From Ruminococcus sp. zg-924 (GTDB taxonomy: Bacteria > Bacillota > Clostridia > Oscillospirales > Acutalibacteraceae), in assembly GCF_024433635.1 (NCBI RefSeq), contig NZ_WNJZ01000010.1, forward strand, positions 31,219 through 95,218: a stretch of DNA of 64,000 bases, written 5' to 3'. A program made the position numbers and the translations under genes. Shown here piece by piece: positions 53,971 through 62,800 of this stretch. Below the pieces are notes generated by a model that saw only the letters and a program-made list of their open reading frames with translations, searched no databases and was not told where the DNA came from. Positions within the stretch are counted from its first letter, which is position 1; each line of letters opens with the position of its first letter.

Positions 53971-55296
53971 TCAGATTGTGCTGTGCTTCTTCGGAAGTGT
54001 AGAAACTCTCTTTCCAGCCAACATATCAAGGGCTGCAAAGAGCTTTGCTCTTGTGTTCTCCGGGTTGATTATATCCTCAACATATCCCTTGGCTGCTGCT
54101 GCAAATGCGCTGCACTGTGTTGCCTTGAACTCGTCAATAACAGCCTGCTGCTGTGAAACCGGAACAGCCATCTTATCTGCCCAAAGGATATTTGCACCTG
54201 TTACCGGCGGAAGCGGAGCAATGCTTGCGTCTGCCCAAGCAAAGGTAACATCGGCATTTGCGCCTGTTCCTGCAACTGCAACATAGAACGGGCCGTAAGC
54301 CTCGCCTGTTACAACTGTGGCTTTAACTGTTGTAGCCTGAGCATAAACTGCGGCAAGCTTGGAAGCTGACTTCAAGCACTTAAAGCCCTTGCTGTTTGCG
54401 AATGTAACAACGGGAATTGCAAAGCTGTCGCAAAGATTAACGAAATCTGCAATCTTCTTGCAGTCCTTGCAGTCAAGCTCTTCACCGTTTGTTGAAACAA
54501 CAGCTGCTGTGCTGCCGCAGATTCTTGCAAAACCGACCTTTGCGTTCTTTCCGCTGCCAGCCTTAAGCTCAAAGAATGTTCCTGCGTCAACTGTAAGAGC
54601 AATCGGGTCATCACCGGACACAGCTTCTGCATCTGCGCTGTCAGCAATAGGAGCCATAGAAAGGTTATTGGACGGAAGATAGGTAATAAGCTCACGAGCC
54701 TTTTCAATTGCCTCGGCTTCGCTTTCAGCCACAGCATCAACAAGACCGCACTCATATGCTTCATCACTGCCGCCGCCTGTGCCGTTTGTTGCAACAGTGA
54801 ACTTAGCATCCTTGCTCATAATGATAACATCCGCATTTGCGGCATTGAGCGCACCTGCACCAAAGCAGTTACCAAGAATTACGGAAAGCTGCGGAACAAC
54901 ACCTGAAAGATTGCTGATGCTGTTGAGAATTTTTCCGTAACCGCCGAGCATATCAACGCCTTCGTTCATTCTTGCGCCGTTTGAATCATAAAGACCGATT
55001 ACAGGACTGCCTGTTTTAACCGCTAAATCATAAATTTTTTCAAGCTTTGACGCCTGTGCCTTGGACATTGCGCCGCCTGCAAAATCACTGTTCTGAGCGA
55101 ATGCATATGCAGGGCAGCCGTTAACTGCTCCGTAACCTGCGACAACCTCGGCATAGGAATCGCTGCTCTTTACAAAAGCATCAATTTCAGTGAATGTTCC
55201 ATCGTCAAAAAGAGCGGCAAGTCTTTTGTAAGCAACAGAATTTGCTATCTCCTGCTTAGCCTGAGAAATTACCTCTTTTTTATTGAGTGTACTCAT
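53971..55296 (-). CDS. Carboxyltransferase of the MmdA/PccB (12S-like) family, shortened
   Basis: A 441-residue crotonase-fold carboxyltransferase with VVAGYGAVNGCPAYAFAQ, SPVIGLYDSNGARMNEGVD, GVVPQLSVILGNCFGAGAL in the N-half and GFKCLKSASKLAAVYAQATTVKATVVTGEAYG in the C-half. MmdA, PccB and 12S subunits are around 505-525 residues; here a segment after FTVATNGTG, normally carrying conserved CoA-site residues, is missing about 50 residues. The acyl-CoA substrate may therefore differ. It is first in a three-gene operon with the carrier protein and the pyruvate-type carboxyltransferase. Confidence 0.88.
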   Translation of the reverse strand: MSTLNKKEVISQAKQEIANSVAYKRLAALFDDGTFTEIDAFVKSSDSYAEVVAGYGAVNGCPAYAFAQNSDFAGGAMSKAQASKLEKIYDLAVKTGSPVIGLYDSNGARMNEGVDMLGGYGKILNSISNLSGVVPQLSVILGNCFGAGALNAANADVIIMSKDAKFTVATNGTGGGSDEAYECGLVDAVAESEAEAIEKARELITYLPSNNLSMAPIADSADAEAVSGDDPIALTVDAGTFFELKAGSGKNAKVGFARICGSTAAVVSTNGEELDCKDCKKIADFVNLCDSFAIPVVTFANSKGFKCLKSASKLAAVYAQATTVKATVVTGEAYGPFYVAVAGTGANADVTFAWADASIAPLPPVTGANILWADKMAVPVSQQQAVIDEFKATQCSAFAAAAKGYVEDIINPENTRAKLFAALDMLAGKRVSTLPKKHSTI

Positions 55297-55377
55297 TCTT
55301 ATTCCTCCGTTTCATACTGCAAAATCTTTAAAAATATACAAATTAATTATAAGGTAAATCGGCGAAAACTACAAGTG

Positions 55378-55785
55378 TTAATGACCCGATGCGCAATTTT
55401 CGCACTTTTTGAACAATACTTTTATATCAAGCTGAAATTTATTGTTTATTTCTTCAAAGCCGAATCGTTTAAGAATTGGTTTGTATTCGGGAATTTCACA
55501 GCTTAAGGTTAACATTAGCCTGTTGTAAGCGTAATTTCCTGCTGCTCTAAGCAGATATTCAGCTATTTCAAGGTTATCTCTGCTCGGATTGTCAAGACTG
55601 TCACAATCTGTAATATTGAAATTCGCAAGTCTCAATTCCCTGTCAATCGGATCAACGGCGACATAGCCGAGAAGCCTTCCGCTTTCAACAGCAGTCAGCA
55701 CATCGGGCTTAGCACCAAATATTTCATTCTTGCTTAATATCTCGCTTTTTAGCTTTTCATCATTTGTAGGTTTAACACAAAGCAT
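55378..55785 (-). CDS. Small protein of unknown function, GNAT-like
   Basis: A 135-residue soluble protein. The middle (VESGRLLGYVAVDPIDRELRLANFNI) and the later NLEIAEYLLRAAGNYAYNR followed by FGFEEIN resemble the beta-strand/helix arrangement and the ending of GNAT acetyltransferases, but the acetyl-CoA loop is not convincing. The tail KKCENCASGH has a CxxC pair. It starts 13 bases after alaS and is probably in the same transcript. Confidence 0.6.
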   Translation of the reverse strand: MLCVKPTNDEKLKSEILSKNEIFGAKPDVLTAVESGRLLGYVAVDPIDRELRLANFNITDCDSLDNPSRDNLEIAEYLLRAAGNYAYNRLMLTLSCEIPEYKPILKRFGFEEINNKFQLDIKVLFKKCENCASGH

Positions 55786-55798
55786 TTTATTTCACCAC

Positions 55799-58435
55799 TT
55801 ATTCATGAACAAGGTTTGAAACAATGTCGTTTACAGCCATGATTGCTTCGTCAACCTTTGTTGGGTCTTTTGCACCTGCCATAGCAATGTCCGGCTTGCC
55901 GCCGCCGTTACCGCCTGCAATTTTGGCAACCTCTTTTACTATCTTGCCTGCATTAGCACCGTGAAGCTCCCTTGCCTCTTTGCCGCAGCTGCACGCAAAT
56001 GTTACCTTGCCATCTCTCATACCTGCAAGCACAACAACGCACTTAGGTGTTTTGTCGATAGCATTTTGGCACATTGCCCTGAGCATATCAGCATTTACGT
56101 TGTTAAACGCAGCAGATACAACCTTGACACCCTTAACCTTGTACGCATTATTAAAGAGCATACCCATACGCATTGATGCCATTAAATCGTTAAGTCGCTC
56201 AATTTCCTTTGACATTTCCTTGTTGTCGCTGACAAGTTGCTCACAGCCTCTTGCAAGGTCAACAGGGTTATTCAGCCTTAAAGCGGCTACCGCCTTGTGA
56301 ATCAGCTCCATATAGCTGTTTATAGTATTGAGAACGCCGTGACCTGTAACGGCTTCAATTCTTCTGACGCCTGCCGCAACTGAGGATTCGCTGACGATTT
56401 TGAACAGACCAAGCTTTGATGTGTTGTTCTCATGAGTACCGCCGCAGAATTCAACGGAAAAGTCGCCGGCTTTTACAACTCTTACTATATCGCCGTATTT
56501 CTCTCCGAACAGAGCCATTGCGCCGAGCTTTTGAGCCTCTGCAATCGGCATTTCCTTGGTAACAACCTCCTCAGCTTTAAGAATTTCTTCATTTACCGTT
56601 CTCTCAATCTTTGCAATTTCCTCTGCAGTAAGCGGTGAGAAGTGAGTAAAGTCAAAACGGATTCTGTCATCATTTACAAGCTGACCTGCCTGCTGAACGT
56701 GTGTTCCAAGAACCTGACGCAGAGCCGCCTGAAGAAGGTGAGCACCTGTATGGTTTCTCATCGTATCCTTACGCTTTTCAACATCTATCTGAGCGTTAAC
56801 CTTATCACCGACAGAGAGCATACCGCTTGTAAGATTTACAGTGTGCATAAACACACCGTCGTGATTCTTTGAAACGGTTTGTACCCTTGCGCTCGCATTA
56901 TCAGCGGTGATAACGCCTGTATCTGATGCCTGACCACCGCTTTCTGCATAAAATGGGGTCTTATTAAGAATTACAACAGCCTTCTCATCCTGATATACGG
57001 CGTCTACTCTTTTTCCGTCTTTGATAATGGCTGCAACCTCAGCCTGCGCCGAATAATCGGTATAACCGACAAACTCCGTCTTATCAACGCCGCTTAAGTC
57101 TGTGTTTTCACTCAGCCAAGCCTCGGTGCCTGACTTATCCCTTGCATTTTTTGAATTTTCCTTTTGCTTTTCCAAAAGTTCCTTGTAGCGTTTCTCATCA
57201 ACCTTAATGCCCTTTTCCGCTAAAATTTCCTTTGTGAGGTCAATTGGGAAGCCGTAGGTGTCGCTGAGCTTAAACGCTCTTTCGCCGGAGAAAATCTCAC
57301 TGTCCTCTTTGTCTATAAACTCATAGAGCATTGCAAAGCCCTGTTCAACTGTTTTGTTAAAGTTTTCCTCTTCAACCTTTATGAGATGCTCAATAAAATC
57401 TTTTTTCTCTACAAGCTCAGGATATGCAGTTTTATTCTCTTCAATTACAGTTGAGCAAACCTTGTAAAGGAAAGGCTCCTTAACGCCCAACAATCTGCCG
57501 TGACGTGAAGCCCTCCTTAAAAGCCTTCTGAGAACATAGCCTCTGCCCTCGTTGCTCGGCATTACACCGTCGCCAATCATAAAGGTTGTGCTTCTGATAT
57601 GGTCGGTGATAACACGCAGGGAAATATCATACTTATCATTCTCACCGTATGCAACGCCGGTAAGCTCGCTGATTTTCTTCATAATATTCTGGACGGTATC
57701 AACAAGGAAAAGGTTGTCAACACCCTGCATTACACAGGCAAGTCTTTCAAGACCCATTCCTGTGTCAATATTCGGGTGGTCAAGCGGAGCATAATTGCCG
57801 TTGCCGTCACTGTCAAACTGAGTAAATACAAGATTCCAGACCTCAACGTATCTGTCACAGTCACAGCCTACTGCACAATCAGGCTTGCCGCAGCCCTTTT
57901 CCGGCCCTCTGTCAAAATAAATCTCAGAACAAGGGCCACACGGACCTGTGCCGTGCTCCCAGAAGTTATCCTCCTTGCCGAGTCTTACCATATGCTCAGG
58001 TGAAACACCGATTTCCTTTGTCCAAATGTCGTAGGCCTGATCGTCGTTTTCGTATATTGAAACATAGAGCTTCTCCTCAGGAATTTCAAGCACCTTTGTA
58101 AAGAACTCCCATGCCCAAGCGGTAGCTTCGTGCTTGAAATAATCTCCGAACGAGAAGTTTCCGAGCATTTCAAAAAATGTTCCGTGACGTGCGGTTATGC
58201 CAACTCTTTCAATATCAGGTGTTCTGATACACTTCTGGCAGGTTGTTACTCTCTTTCTCGGAGGTGTAATCTCGCCTGTGAAGTACTTTTTCATCGGCGC
58301 CATGCCGGAATTAATCAGCAAAAGGCTCTTGTCGTTCTTTGGAATCAAAGAAAAGCTCGGCAATCGCAAATGGCCCTTACTCTCAAAAAAAGATAAATAC
58401 TTTTCTCTAAGTTCGTTAAGTCCTGTCCACTGCAT
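55799..58435 (-). CDS. alaS: Alanyl-tRNA synthetase
   Basis: An 878-residue class II synthetase. Motif 1 region (LNELREKYLSFFESKGHLRL), the editing-domain zinc motif HNHTGAHLLQAAL-type (here NHTGAHLLQAALR), the CGGTH motif (FCGGTHENNTSKLG), and the C-terminal DHHA1 domain (GGNGGGKPDIAMAGAKD) are all visible. It is controlled by a T-box leader upstream. Confidence 0.97.
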   Translation of the reverse strand: MQWTGLNELREKYLSFFESKGHLRLPSFSLIPKNDKSLLLINSGMAPMKKYFTGEITPPRKRVTTCQKCIRTPDIERVGITARHGTFFEMLGNFSFGDYFKHEATAWAWEFFTKVLEIPEEKLYVSIYENDDQAYDIWTKEIGVSPEHMVRLGKEDNFWEHGTGPCGPCSEIYFDRGPEKGCGKPDCAVGCDCDRYVEVWNLVFTQFDSDGNGNYAPLDHPNIDTGMGLERLACVMQGVDNLFLVDTVQNIMKKISELTGVAYGENDKYDISLRVITDHIRSTTFMIGDGVMPSNEGRGYVLRRLLRRASRHGRLLGVKEPFLYKVCSTVIEENKTAYPELVEKKDFIEHLIKVEEENFNKTVEQGFAMLYEFIDKEDSEIFSGERAFKLSDTYGFPIDLTKEILAEKGIKVDEKRYKELLEKQKENSKNARDKSGTEAWLSENTDLSGVDKTEFVGYTDYSAQAEVAAIIKDGKRVDAVYQDEKAVVILNKTPFYAESGGQASDTGVITADNASARVQTVSKNHDGVFMHTVNLTSGMLSVGDKVNAQIDVEKRKDTMRNHTGAHLLQAALRQVLGTHVQQAGQLVNDDRIRFDFTHFSPLTAEEIAKIERTVNEEILKAEEVVTKEMPIAEAQKLGAMALFGEKYGDIVRVVKAGDFSVEFCGGTHENNTSKLGLFKIVSESSVAAGVRRIEAVTGHGVLNTINSYMELIHKAVAALRLNNPVDLARGCEQLVSDNKEMSKEIERLNDLMASMRMGMLFNNAYKVKGVKVVSAAFNNVNADMLRAMCQNAIDKTPKCVVVLAGMRDGKVTFACSCGKEARELHGANAGKIVKEVAKIAGGNGGGKPDIAMAGAKDPTKVDEAIMAVNDIVSNLVHE

Positions 58436-58473
58436 TACAAAAATCTCCTTATGTAATAAAATTATCTACGAAA

Positions 58474-58712
58474 CAAAAAAAACTCCTGCCCCAAACATGG
58501 GGCAAGAGTATAATCCTGCGGTACCACCCAAATTGCAGAACGAGTTCTGCCGCTTTAGCGCCGTTAACGCCGACATACGTGCGGCTCTTCGCCGCAGGCT
58601 CAAGGATGGCTCATACCTTTTTGCAGAAAAGCCTTTCAGCCGAGGGCTTTCTCTCTGAACAGCAAGATGTCGGTAATTTGTCCTTTCACAGCCATTGTTT
58701 CGTATTCACATT
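58474..58712 (-). ncRNA. T-box riboswitch leader of alaS
   Basis: On the minus strand the transcript contains AGAGAGAAAG in the stem I region, the conserved T-box element GGGTGGTACCGCAGG (58530-58516) that binds the uncharged tRNA acceptor end, and an intrinsic terminator (CTCTTGCCCC, loop, GGGGCAGGAG, then eight T; 58508-58474). The gene controlled is alaS, so an alanine (GCN) specifier is expected. GCC in ATGAGCCATCC is one candidate, but I cannot confirm it by hand. The leader starts about 58712, after the promoter. Confidence 0.9.
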
Positions 58713-58718
58713 AAAATA

Positions 58719-58747
58719 ATTATACATTTTTCGTGGAATGGTGTCAA
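58719..58747 (-). promoter_or_regulatory. Promoter of the T-box/alaS transcript
   Basis: TTGACA (58747-58742), 17-base spacer, perfect TATAAT (58724-58719). Confidence 0.85.
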
Positions 58748-58820
58748 TAATTTTACAGTAAAAAATGCAGTTAAAACGGCAAATTTTTATCCAAAGACCA
58801 CCTTAAACGGAAATTATGTA

Positions 58821-58849
58821 TTGACAAAATTACGTTGTTGTGATATTAT
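58821..58849 (+). promoter_or_regulatory. Promoter of tRNA-Val
   Basis: TTGACA (58821-58826), 17-base spacer, TATTAT (58844-58849) with a TGA extension, 17 bases before the tRNA. Confidence 0.8.
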
Positions 58850-58866
58850 ATTAACCGTTGAAAAAA

Positions 58867-58942
58867 GGGAGCATAGCTCAGCTGGGAGAGCATCTGCCTT
58901 ACAAGCAGAGGGTCATAGGTTCGAGCCCTATTGTTCCCACCA
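58867..58942 (+). tRNA. tRNA-Val (anticodon TAC)
   Basis: A 76-nt cloverleaf: acceptor GGGAGCA pairs with TGTTCCC, D-loop AGCTCAGCTGGGAGAGC, anticodon loop CTTACAA with anticodon TAC, T-arm GGTTCGAGCC, discriminator A and encoded CCA. It is followed by AT-rich accessory DNA, so its 3' end could be an integration point, although no repeat of that end is present in the window. Confidence 0.97.
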
Positions 58943-59310
58943 ACTGATAACGATAGGACATTGCTTAATCGCCGCTTGCCGGTGGCTAAGCAACACCCTA
59001 TCAATCATCAGATTGATAACATTTTTGTTGTCTGTCGGAAACTTATTATCACTGCCCTTAACGGCTAATCCGGTAAAAAGCCTGTACCGGAAAAATCAAC
59101 GTCTTGCCAGTGTTTTAAGAGTTTGGTTAAAGCTTCCTCTTCAGGATTTTTGTTCCTTACCATCGGAAATCCTTACCCGAGCGCCGCAGTAGCAATTTAC
59201 CCCCGTAAATTGGCTCGCTCCCCGCTCATCGGTTAAACCGAGGTCTTGGCGTTCATCGCATAGCTGTCGCAGGCTCTTCGTCTTAGTTTCCGCAACTAAT
59301 TCAATTGTAG
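58943..59310. other. Highly structured non-coding stretch after tRNA-Val
   Basis: The plus strand shows successive hairpins: GATAGG..TTGCTTA..TAAGCAA..CCTATC (58952-59002), TCAATC/GATTGA (59001-59016), TCCGGT/ACCGGA (about 59069-59091), CAATTTAC/GTAAATTG (59193-59212) and TCGGTT/AACCGA (59229-59242). No convincing gene is found in either direction. It may be a large structured RNA co-transcribed with the tRNA, or a remnant of an element. I did not match it to a known RNA family. Confidence 0.5.
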
Positions 59311-59312
59311 TG

Positions 59313-59359
59313 AAAAAAGAAGTTCACCACTTTTCTACAAAACTCAAAGTGGCGAACTT
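59313..59359 (-). terminator. Strong minus-strand terminator with no coding gene before it
   Basis: A 14-base stem with one mismatch (59320-59333 with 59346-59359) is followed on the minus strand by C and six T. No annotated gene ends here, which suggests a short transcript coming from about 59500. Confidence 0.7.
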
Positions 59360-59387
59360 GACAAATGTATTCCAAATACGGTATTAT
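59358..59387 (+). promoter_or_regulatory. Candidate plus-strand promoter
   Basis: TTGACA (59358-59363), 18-base spacer, TATTAT (59382-59387). It overlaps the edge of the minus-strand terminator and would drive a transcript from about 59394. Confidence 0.55.
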
Positions 59388-59439
59388 AACCGTAGATATG
59401 GCTTCCATAAGTCTCTAAAGTGCTTCAACACTTTGAGAG

Positions 59440-59530
59440 GTGCAAGCTCACAATTTGCTGGTAACAAGTTGTGGGCTATGGTTGCTTTATTCTTCTTTAT
59501 TCCTTTATAGTGTAACACATCTCAACGAAT
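59440..59530 (+). other. Possible very short hydrophobic reading frame
   Basis: Starting at GTG 59440, or at a TTG about five codons in, the frame encodes a 25-30 residue peptide with a core LLVTSCGLWLLYSSLFLY that looks like a membrane span, ending before 59531. AGAGGTG precedes the TTG by ten bases. T-rich DNA gives hydrophobic translations in several frames, so this is weak. It is noted because promoters face it from both sides. Confidence 0.25.
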
Positions 59531-59537
59531 AAATCAA
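59509..59537 (-). promoter_or_regulatory. Candidate minus-strand promoter opposing 59358-59387
   Basis: TTGATT (59537-59532), 17-base spacer, TACACT (59514-59509). A transcript from here to the terminator at 59313 would be about 190 nt. Confidence 0.4.
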
Positions 59538-59591
59538 GTATTTTTGAATAATTTGGTAAAATTTTTTCTTATAAATTTTATAGATAAAAAA

Positions 59592-59642
59592 TCCCCCACC
59601 GTTCAGACTTGCGGCTACTCAGAGCTGCGTCTGACGGTGGGG
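59592..59642 (-). terminator. Long imperfect hairpin downstream of the helicase gene
   Basis: CCCCACCG (59594-59601) pairs with CGGTGGGG (59635-59642) and the arms continue inward with CAGAC/GTCTG-type pairs. Six T follow on the minus strand, and TTGTTTT follows on the plus strand. It lies about 165 bases beyond the helicase stop. Confidence 0.65.
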
Positions 59643-59651
59643 TTGTTTTGT

Positions 59652-59670
59652 AAAAGCGGAACCGGTTCCG
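59652..59670. repeat. Palindromic repeat, copy 1
   Basis: The 19-nt sequence aaaagcggaaccggttccg, whose last 14 bases (59657-59670) are a perfect palindrome. Copies 2 and 3 lie at 63083 and 63853. This copy is between the long hairpin and the helicase stop codon. Confidence 0.9.
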
Positions 59671-59806
59671 GGTTTCTGATAAAATTATTACTATTCAAAA
59701 AAAGAAGATTAAAGCTAATCTCGCAAAACTGCACCAATATTACATACAGTCATACAGCCTTTTAATAGCTTGGTATTATTTTATCATCAAGCTATATAGT
59801 GTCTCC

Positions 59807-62800
59807 TCAGTTTCTTTGTTGTAGTCCACCCATCTCTAAAGGTATACTTTTTATCCTGTCTTCTAAATATTTGCATATCACCTGAACATTCGGTATGTTT
59901 TTCCACAAATCATAATCTCCAACGACGGCTATTCTGAATTGCGCTCTAGAAACAGCAACGTTAATAATATTCGGCTTCTGTCCTACCCATTGAGCTGCAC
60001 CTTTTCCAGATTGATTATCGCATCCTAAAACAAGTATTACCTCACGAGCTTCTTTGCCTTGAAATGTGTGGACGGTACCACAATGCTCCTTTATCCAATC
60101 ATCTACACTTTCACTATCAATATATTCAGATTGTAGTAATACAGAACGCATCATCTTTCTTAAATTATCAGCTACGCGTTTAAATGGTGTAATAATATAC
60201 ATATTTGGGAATCCATGTGAAACTTCAATGGACTCTTTAAATACACTTCTAGTGAAATCAATTTGATTTTTAACAGTATGATCTTTATTTCCATTTTCCC
60301 TACCCTTGATATCAAACCATACTGAATCTTCAAACACAAAAACGGTGCCCTCTTTTGGTGGGTTCGTCTTAGAAAACATTTTATTCTCATACGCCACTTC
60401 ATTTGAAATTTCAAACATCGGACTTAAGCAACGTCTATGGACAACCAACGGACAACCGAGCCATATTTTTTCACCATTAACATTTCTATATCCGCCATAT
60501 AAATTTATATCATCAGCAAGCTTTTGGACAGAAATTTCTGGCGTCTTATAATACGCCGAGATATTATATTCATCTGCAAAACGTTTAATCAACTCTTTTG
60601 GAACAGTCAAAACGGGTTCAACTTGTAGAGGATCTCCTACTATGATCGCTCTTTTACAACGCCATAAAGCCCCTAAAGCACTTTGGGGAGTAGCCTGCCC
60701 AGCCTCATCAACAATAAGCAGTCCAAGCTCATCTTGTTGAATATCCGATAAAAAAGTTTCTGTAGAAGCAAATGTCGTAGATATAACCGGAATCACCAAT
60801 AACAATGTATTCAATAGATCTCCATATGAATTTTTACAATCATCAATAGAGTATTTGCCATCCCACAGAGAAAATAGTCGTTGCAAGTTTTGTTTAACGT
60901 GTTTGCTTGATAACACAAATGCTTTATTTACTTGAAGCGCCTGATAAAACAGTTCTTCTCTCATTTCATTGTATCTTTCATACACCCAAGGACAGCTTGC
61001 TTGTGATTTTTCGTTTTTTGTTATGTCAGCCCAAAATTTATCATCAGCAACATTATTATAATCTTTTATAAAATTTAATTTTTCAGTCTCCCTATCCAAC
61101 ATATGCCTATAACTTAAAATTTCATTATTTAAGTTCTTTATTTCTTCTTCGAGTCTATCATTAATCTTTTTTTGCTCAGCAATTTTAAAAATTATATCTT
61201 GCTTTTCAATACGCAAACATCGTAGCTCTTTTACTACTGAGTTACTCTTTAAAAATCTCTGAAAAAAACTCATACTTGAATTCAAACTATTAATTCTGAC
61301 ATTGATTAAATTTAATCTTGTAACTAATTGACTTAACTTATCATATTCACACTTTGTTCTTTTTTCCTTATCCAAATAATGCAATTTCATCTGTTTATAT
61401 TTTTCCAAATTTAAAACTAAATTTGTTCTAATTAAATCAAGTGATTCACCTTTTTCTGTCAATTTTTGCGCATATATAATTTGTTTTCTCTCGTCTAATA
61501 CTTTTTTTAAGGCTAATTCAAATTTTTCGCGTGCACTGTTCCAATCACAGACCTCTTCCTCATAGTATCGTTTTAATGTAATTCCGTCTTTAGCCCACCA
61601 AAGACGTTCCTTTAATTTTTTTAAATTTTCCTTTTTACCGAGTTTTGCAGAAACAAGTCCCCATGCTGGTTTTCCTATAAGCTCGCTTGCAACATCAGAA
61701 AAATATACATCATTTGAAATTTCATTACCTTGTCCAAAAAATCTTTCGGTTCTATCCTTTGGCTTTGATGGAATTTTTGGGAGCTCTAATGAGATATTCT
61801 CAACTGCTGCATTGTTATTTGAAGCTACTATTATTCCATACTTCTTCAATCTTTCATCCATACGGTAATATGTGCAATTATATTGGTCACATGGATTTTT
61901 AAATTCTGCAACACTAAATGCATCATCCGGTTTGTCGTAATCAATTAAAAGTCTTGCCCTCTCTATTACATTTGAGGCAACAATTTCTTTAAGCAGCGTA
62001 GTCTTACCGGTTCCGGGTGGTCCATTAATTGAAAATATATCTTCGTTTCCTTTGGTACAAATATTTATACCTATCTGTTGCATTAAGGAAGGATTGTATT
62101 CTCCCGGCCATAATCCTAAGGGAAAATTATATGCTGCTAAACATTTTTTCATTTCTTGTACATCAGAATCTATTAAAATTCGATGTCTTTTATTCTCATC
62201 CTGTACACCTGCAAGCACGTATTCATTAATCTTTGGGCTCGGATGATCAATTACCCTTTTGATATCATTAAGATAAAAGCTTTGGAACAGTTCAGTCGCT
62301 GGATCAATATCCGAAAAACTTCCATCTTTTTTTACGTATTGTGTTTTCTTTCGAGCCCATAGAGAAAAATCTGCTAATCCTTCGTATAATTTTAACTTGC
62401 GAAGAATTATTTTAACAAAAAGATTCTCTAAACCCAATTTATCAAGAGGTTTTTTACAATCATCCTGCTCTTTTATTATCACTAGATTCATCTCTTCCTC
62501 AAAGCTCTTAACTTCCTTAGGATTAATTTCTGTTCTAATTGAGCCTGAAGACACTAATGCACAAACTGCCCACACAAAACTTGAAACCGAAAATGATTTA
62601 TCAACATAATAACCCTTTTCATCAACTTTAAAAGCAAATATACACGTAATTGAATTATCTGGCTCAATACGTTCTTCTACCTGTTCGTGAAGTTCATTCA
62701 ACATCCACTTTATTAAATCAATTGATTTAATTTTACCAAAGTACAAATCATAACTGAGCTTTATTTTTTTATCATTTTGCTCTTTCATCCACGGCAAAAC

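Noticed and set aside
58695..59192. A 165-codon plus-strand reading frame running through tRNA-Val
   Set aside because: It covers the tRNA promoter and the whole tRNA, and translates tRNA sequence (EHSSAGRASALQAEGHRFEP), so it is a shadow frame.
59120..59305. A minus-strand open stretch of about 59 codons (…DLGLTDERGASQFTGV…)
   Set aside because: It has no start codon or ribosome site, matches no family I recognise, and lies over strong hairpins. It might be an old transposase piece but cannot be supported.
59313..59503. 6S RNA at the ~190-nt minus transcript
   Set aside because: The size is right, but it folds into several separate hairpins rather than one rod with a central bubble.
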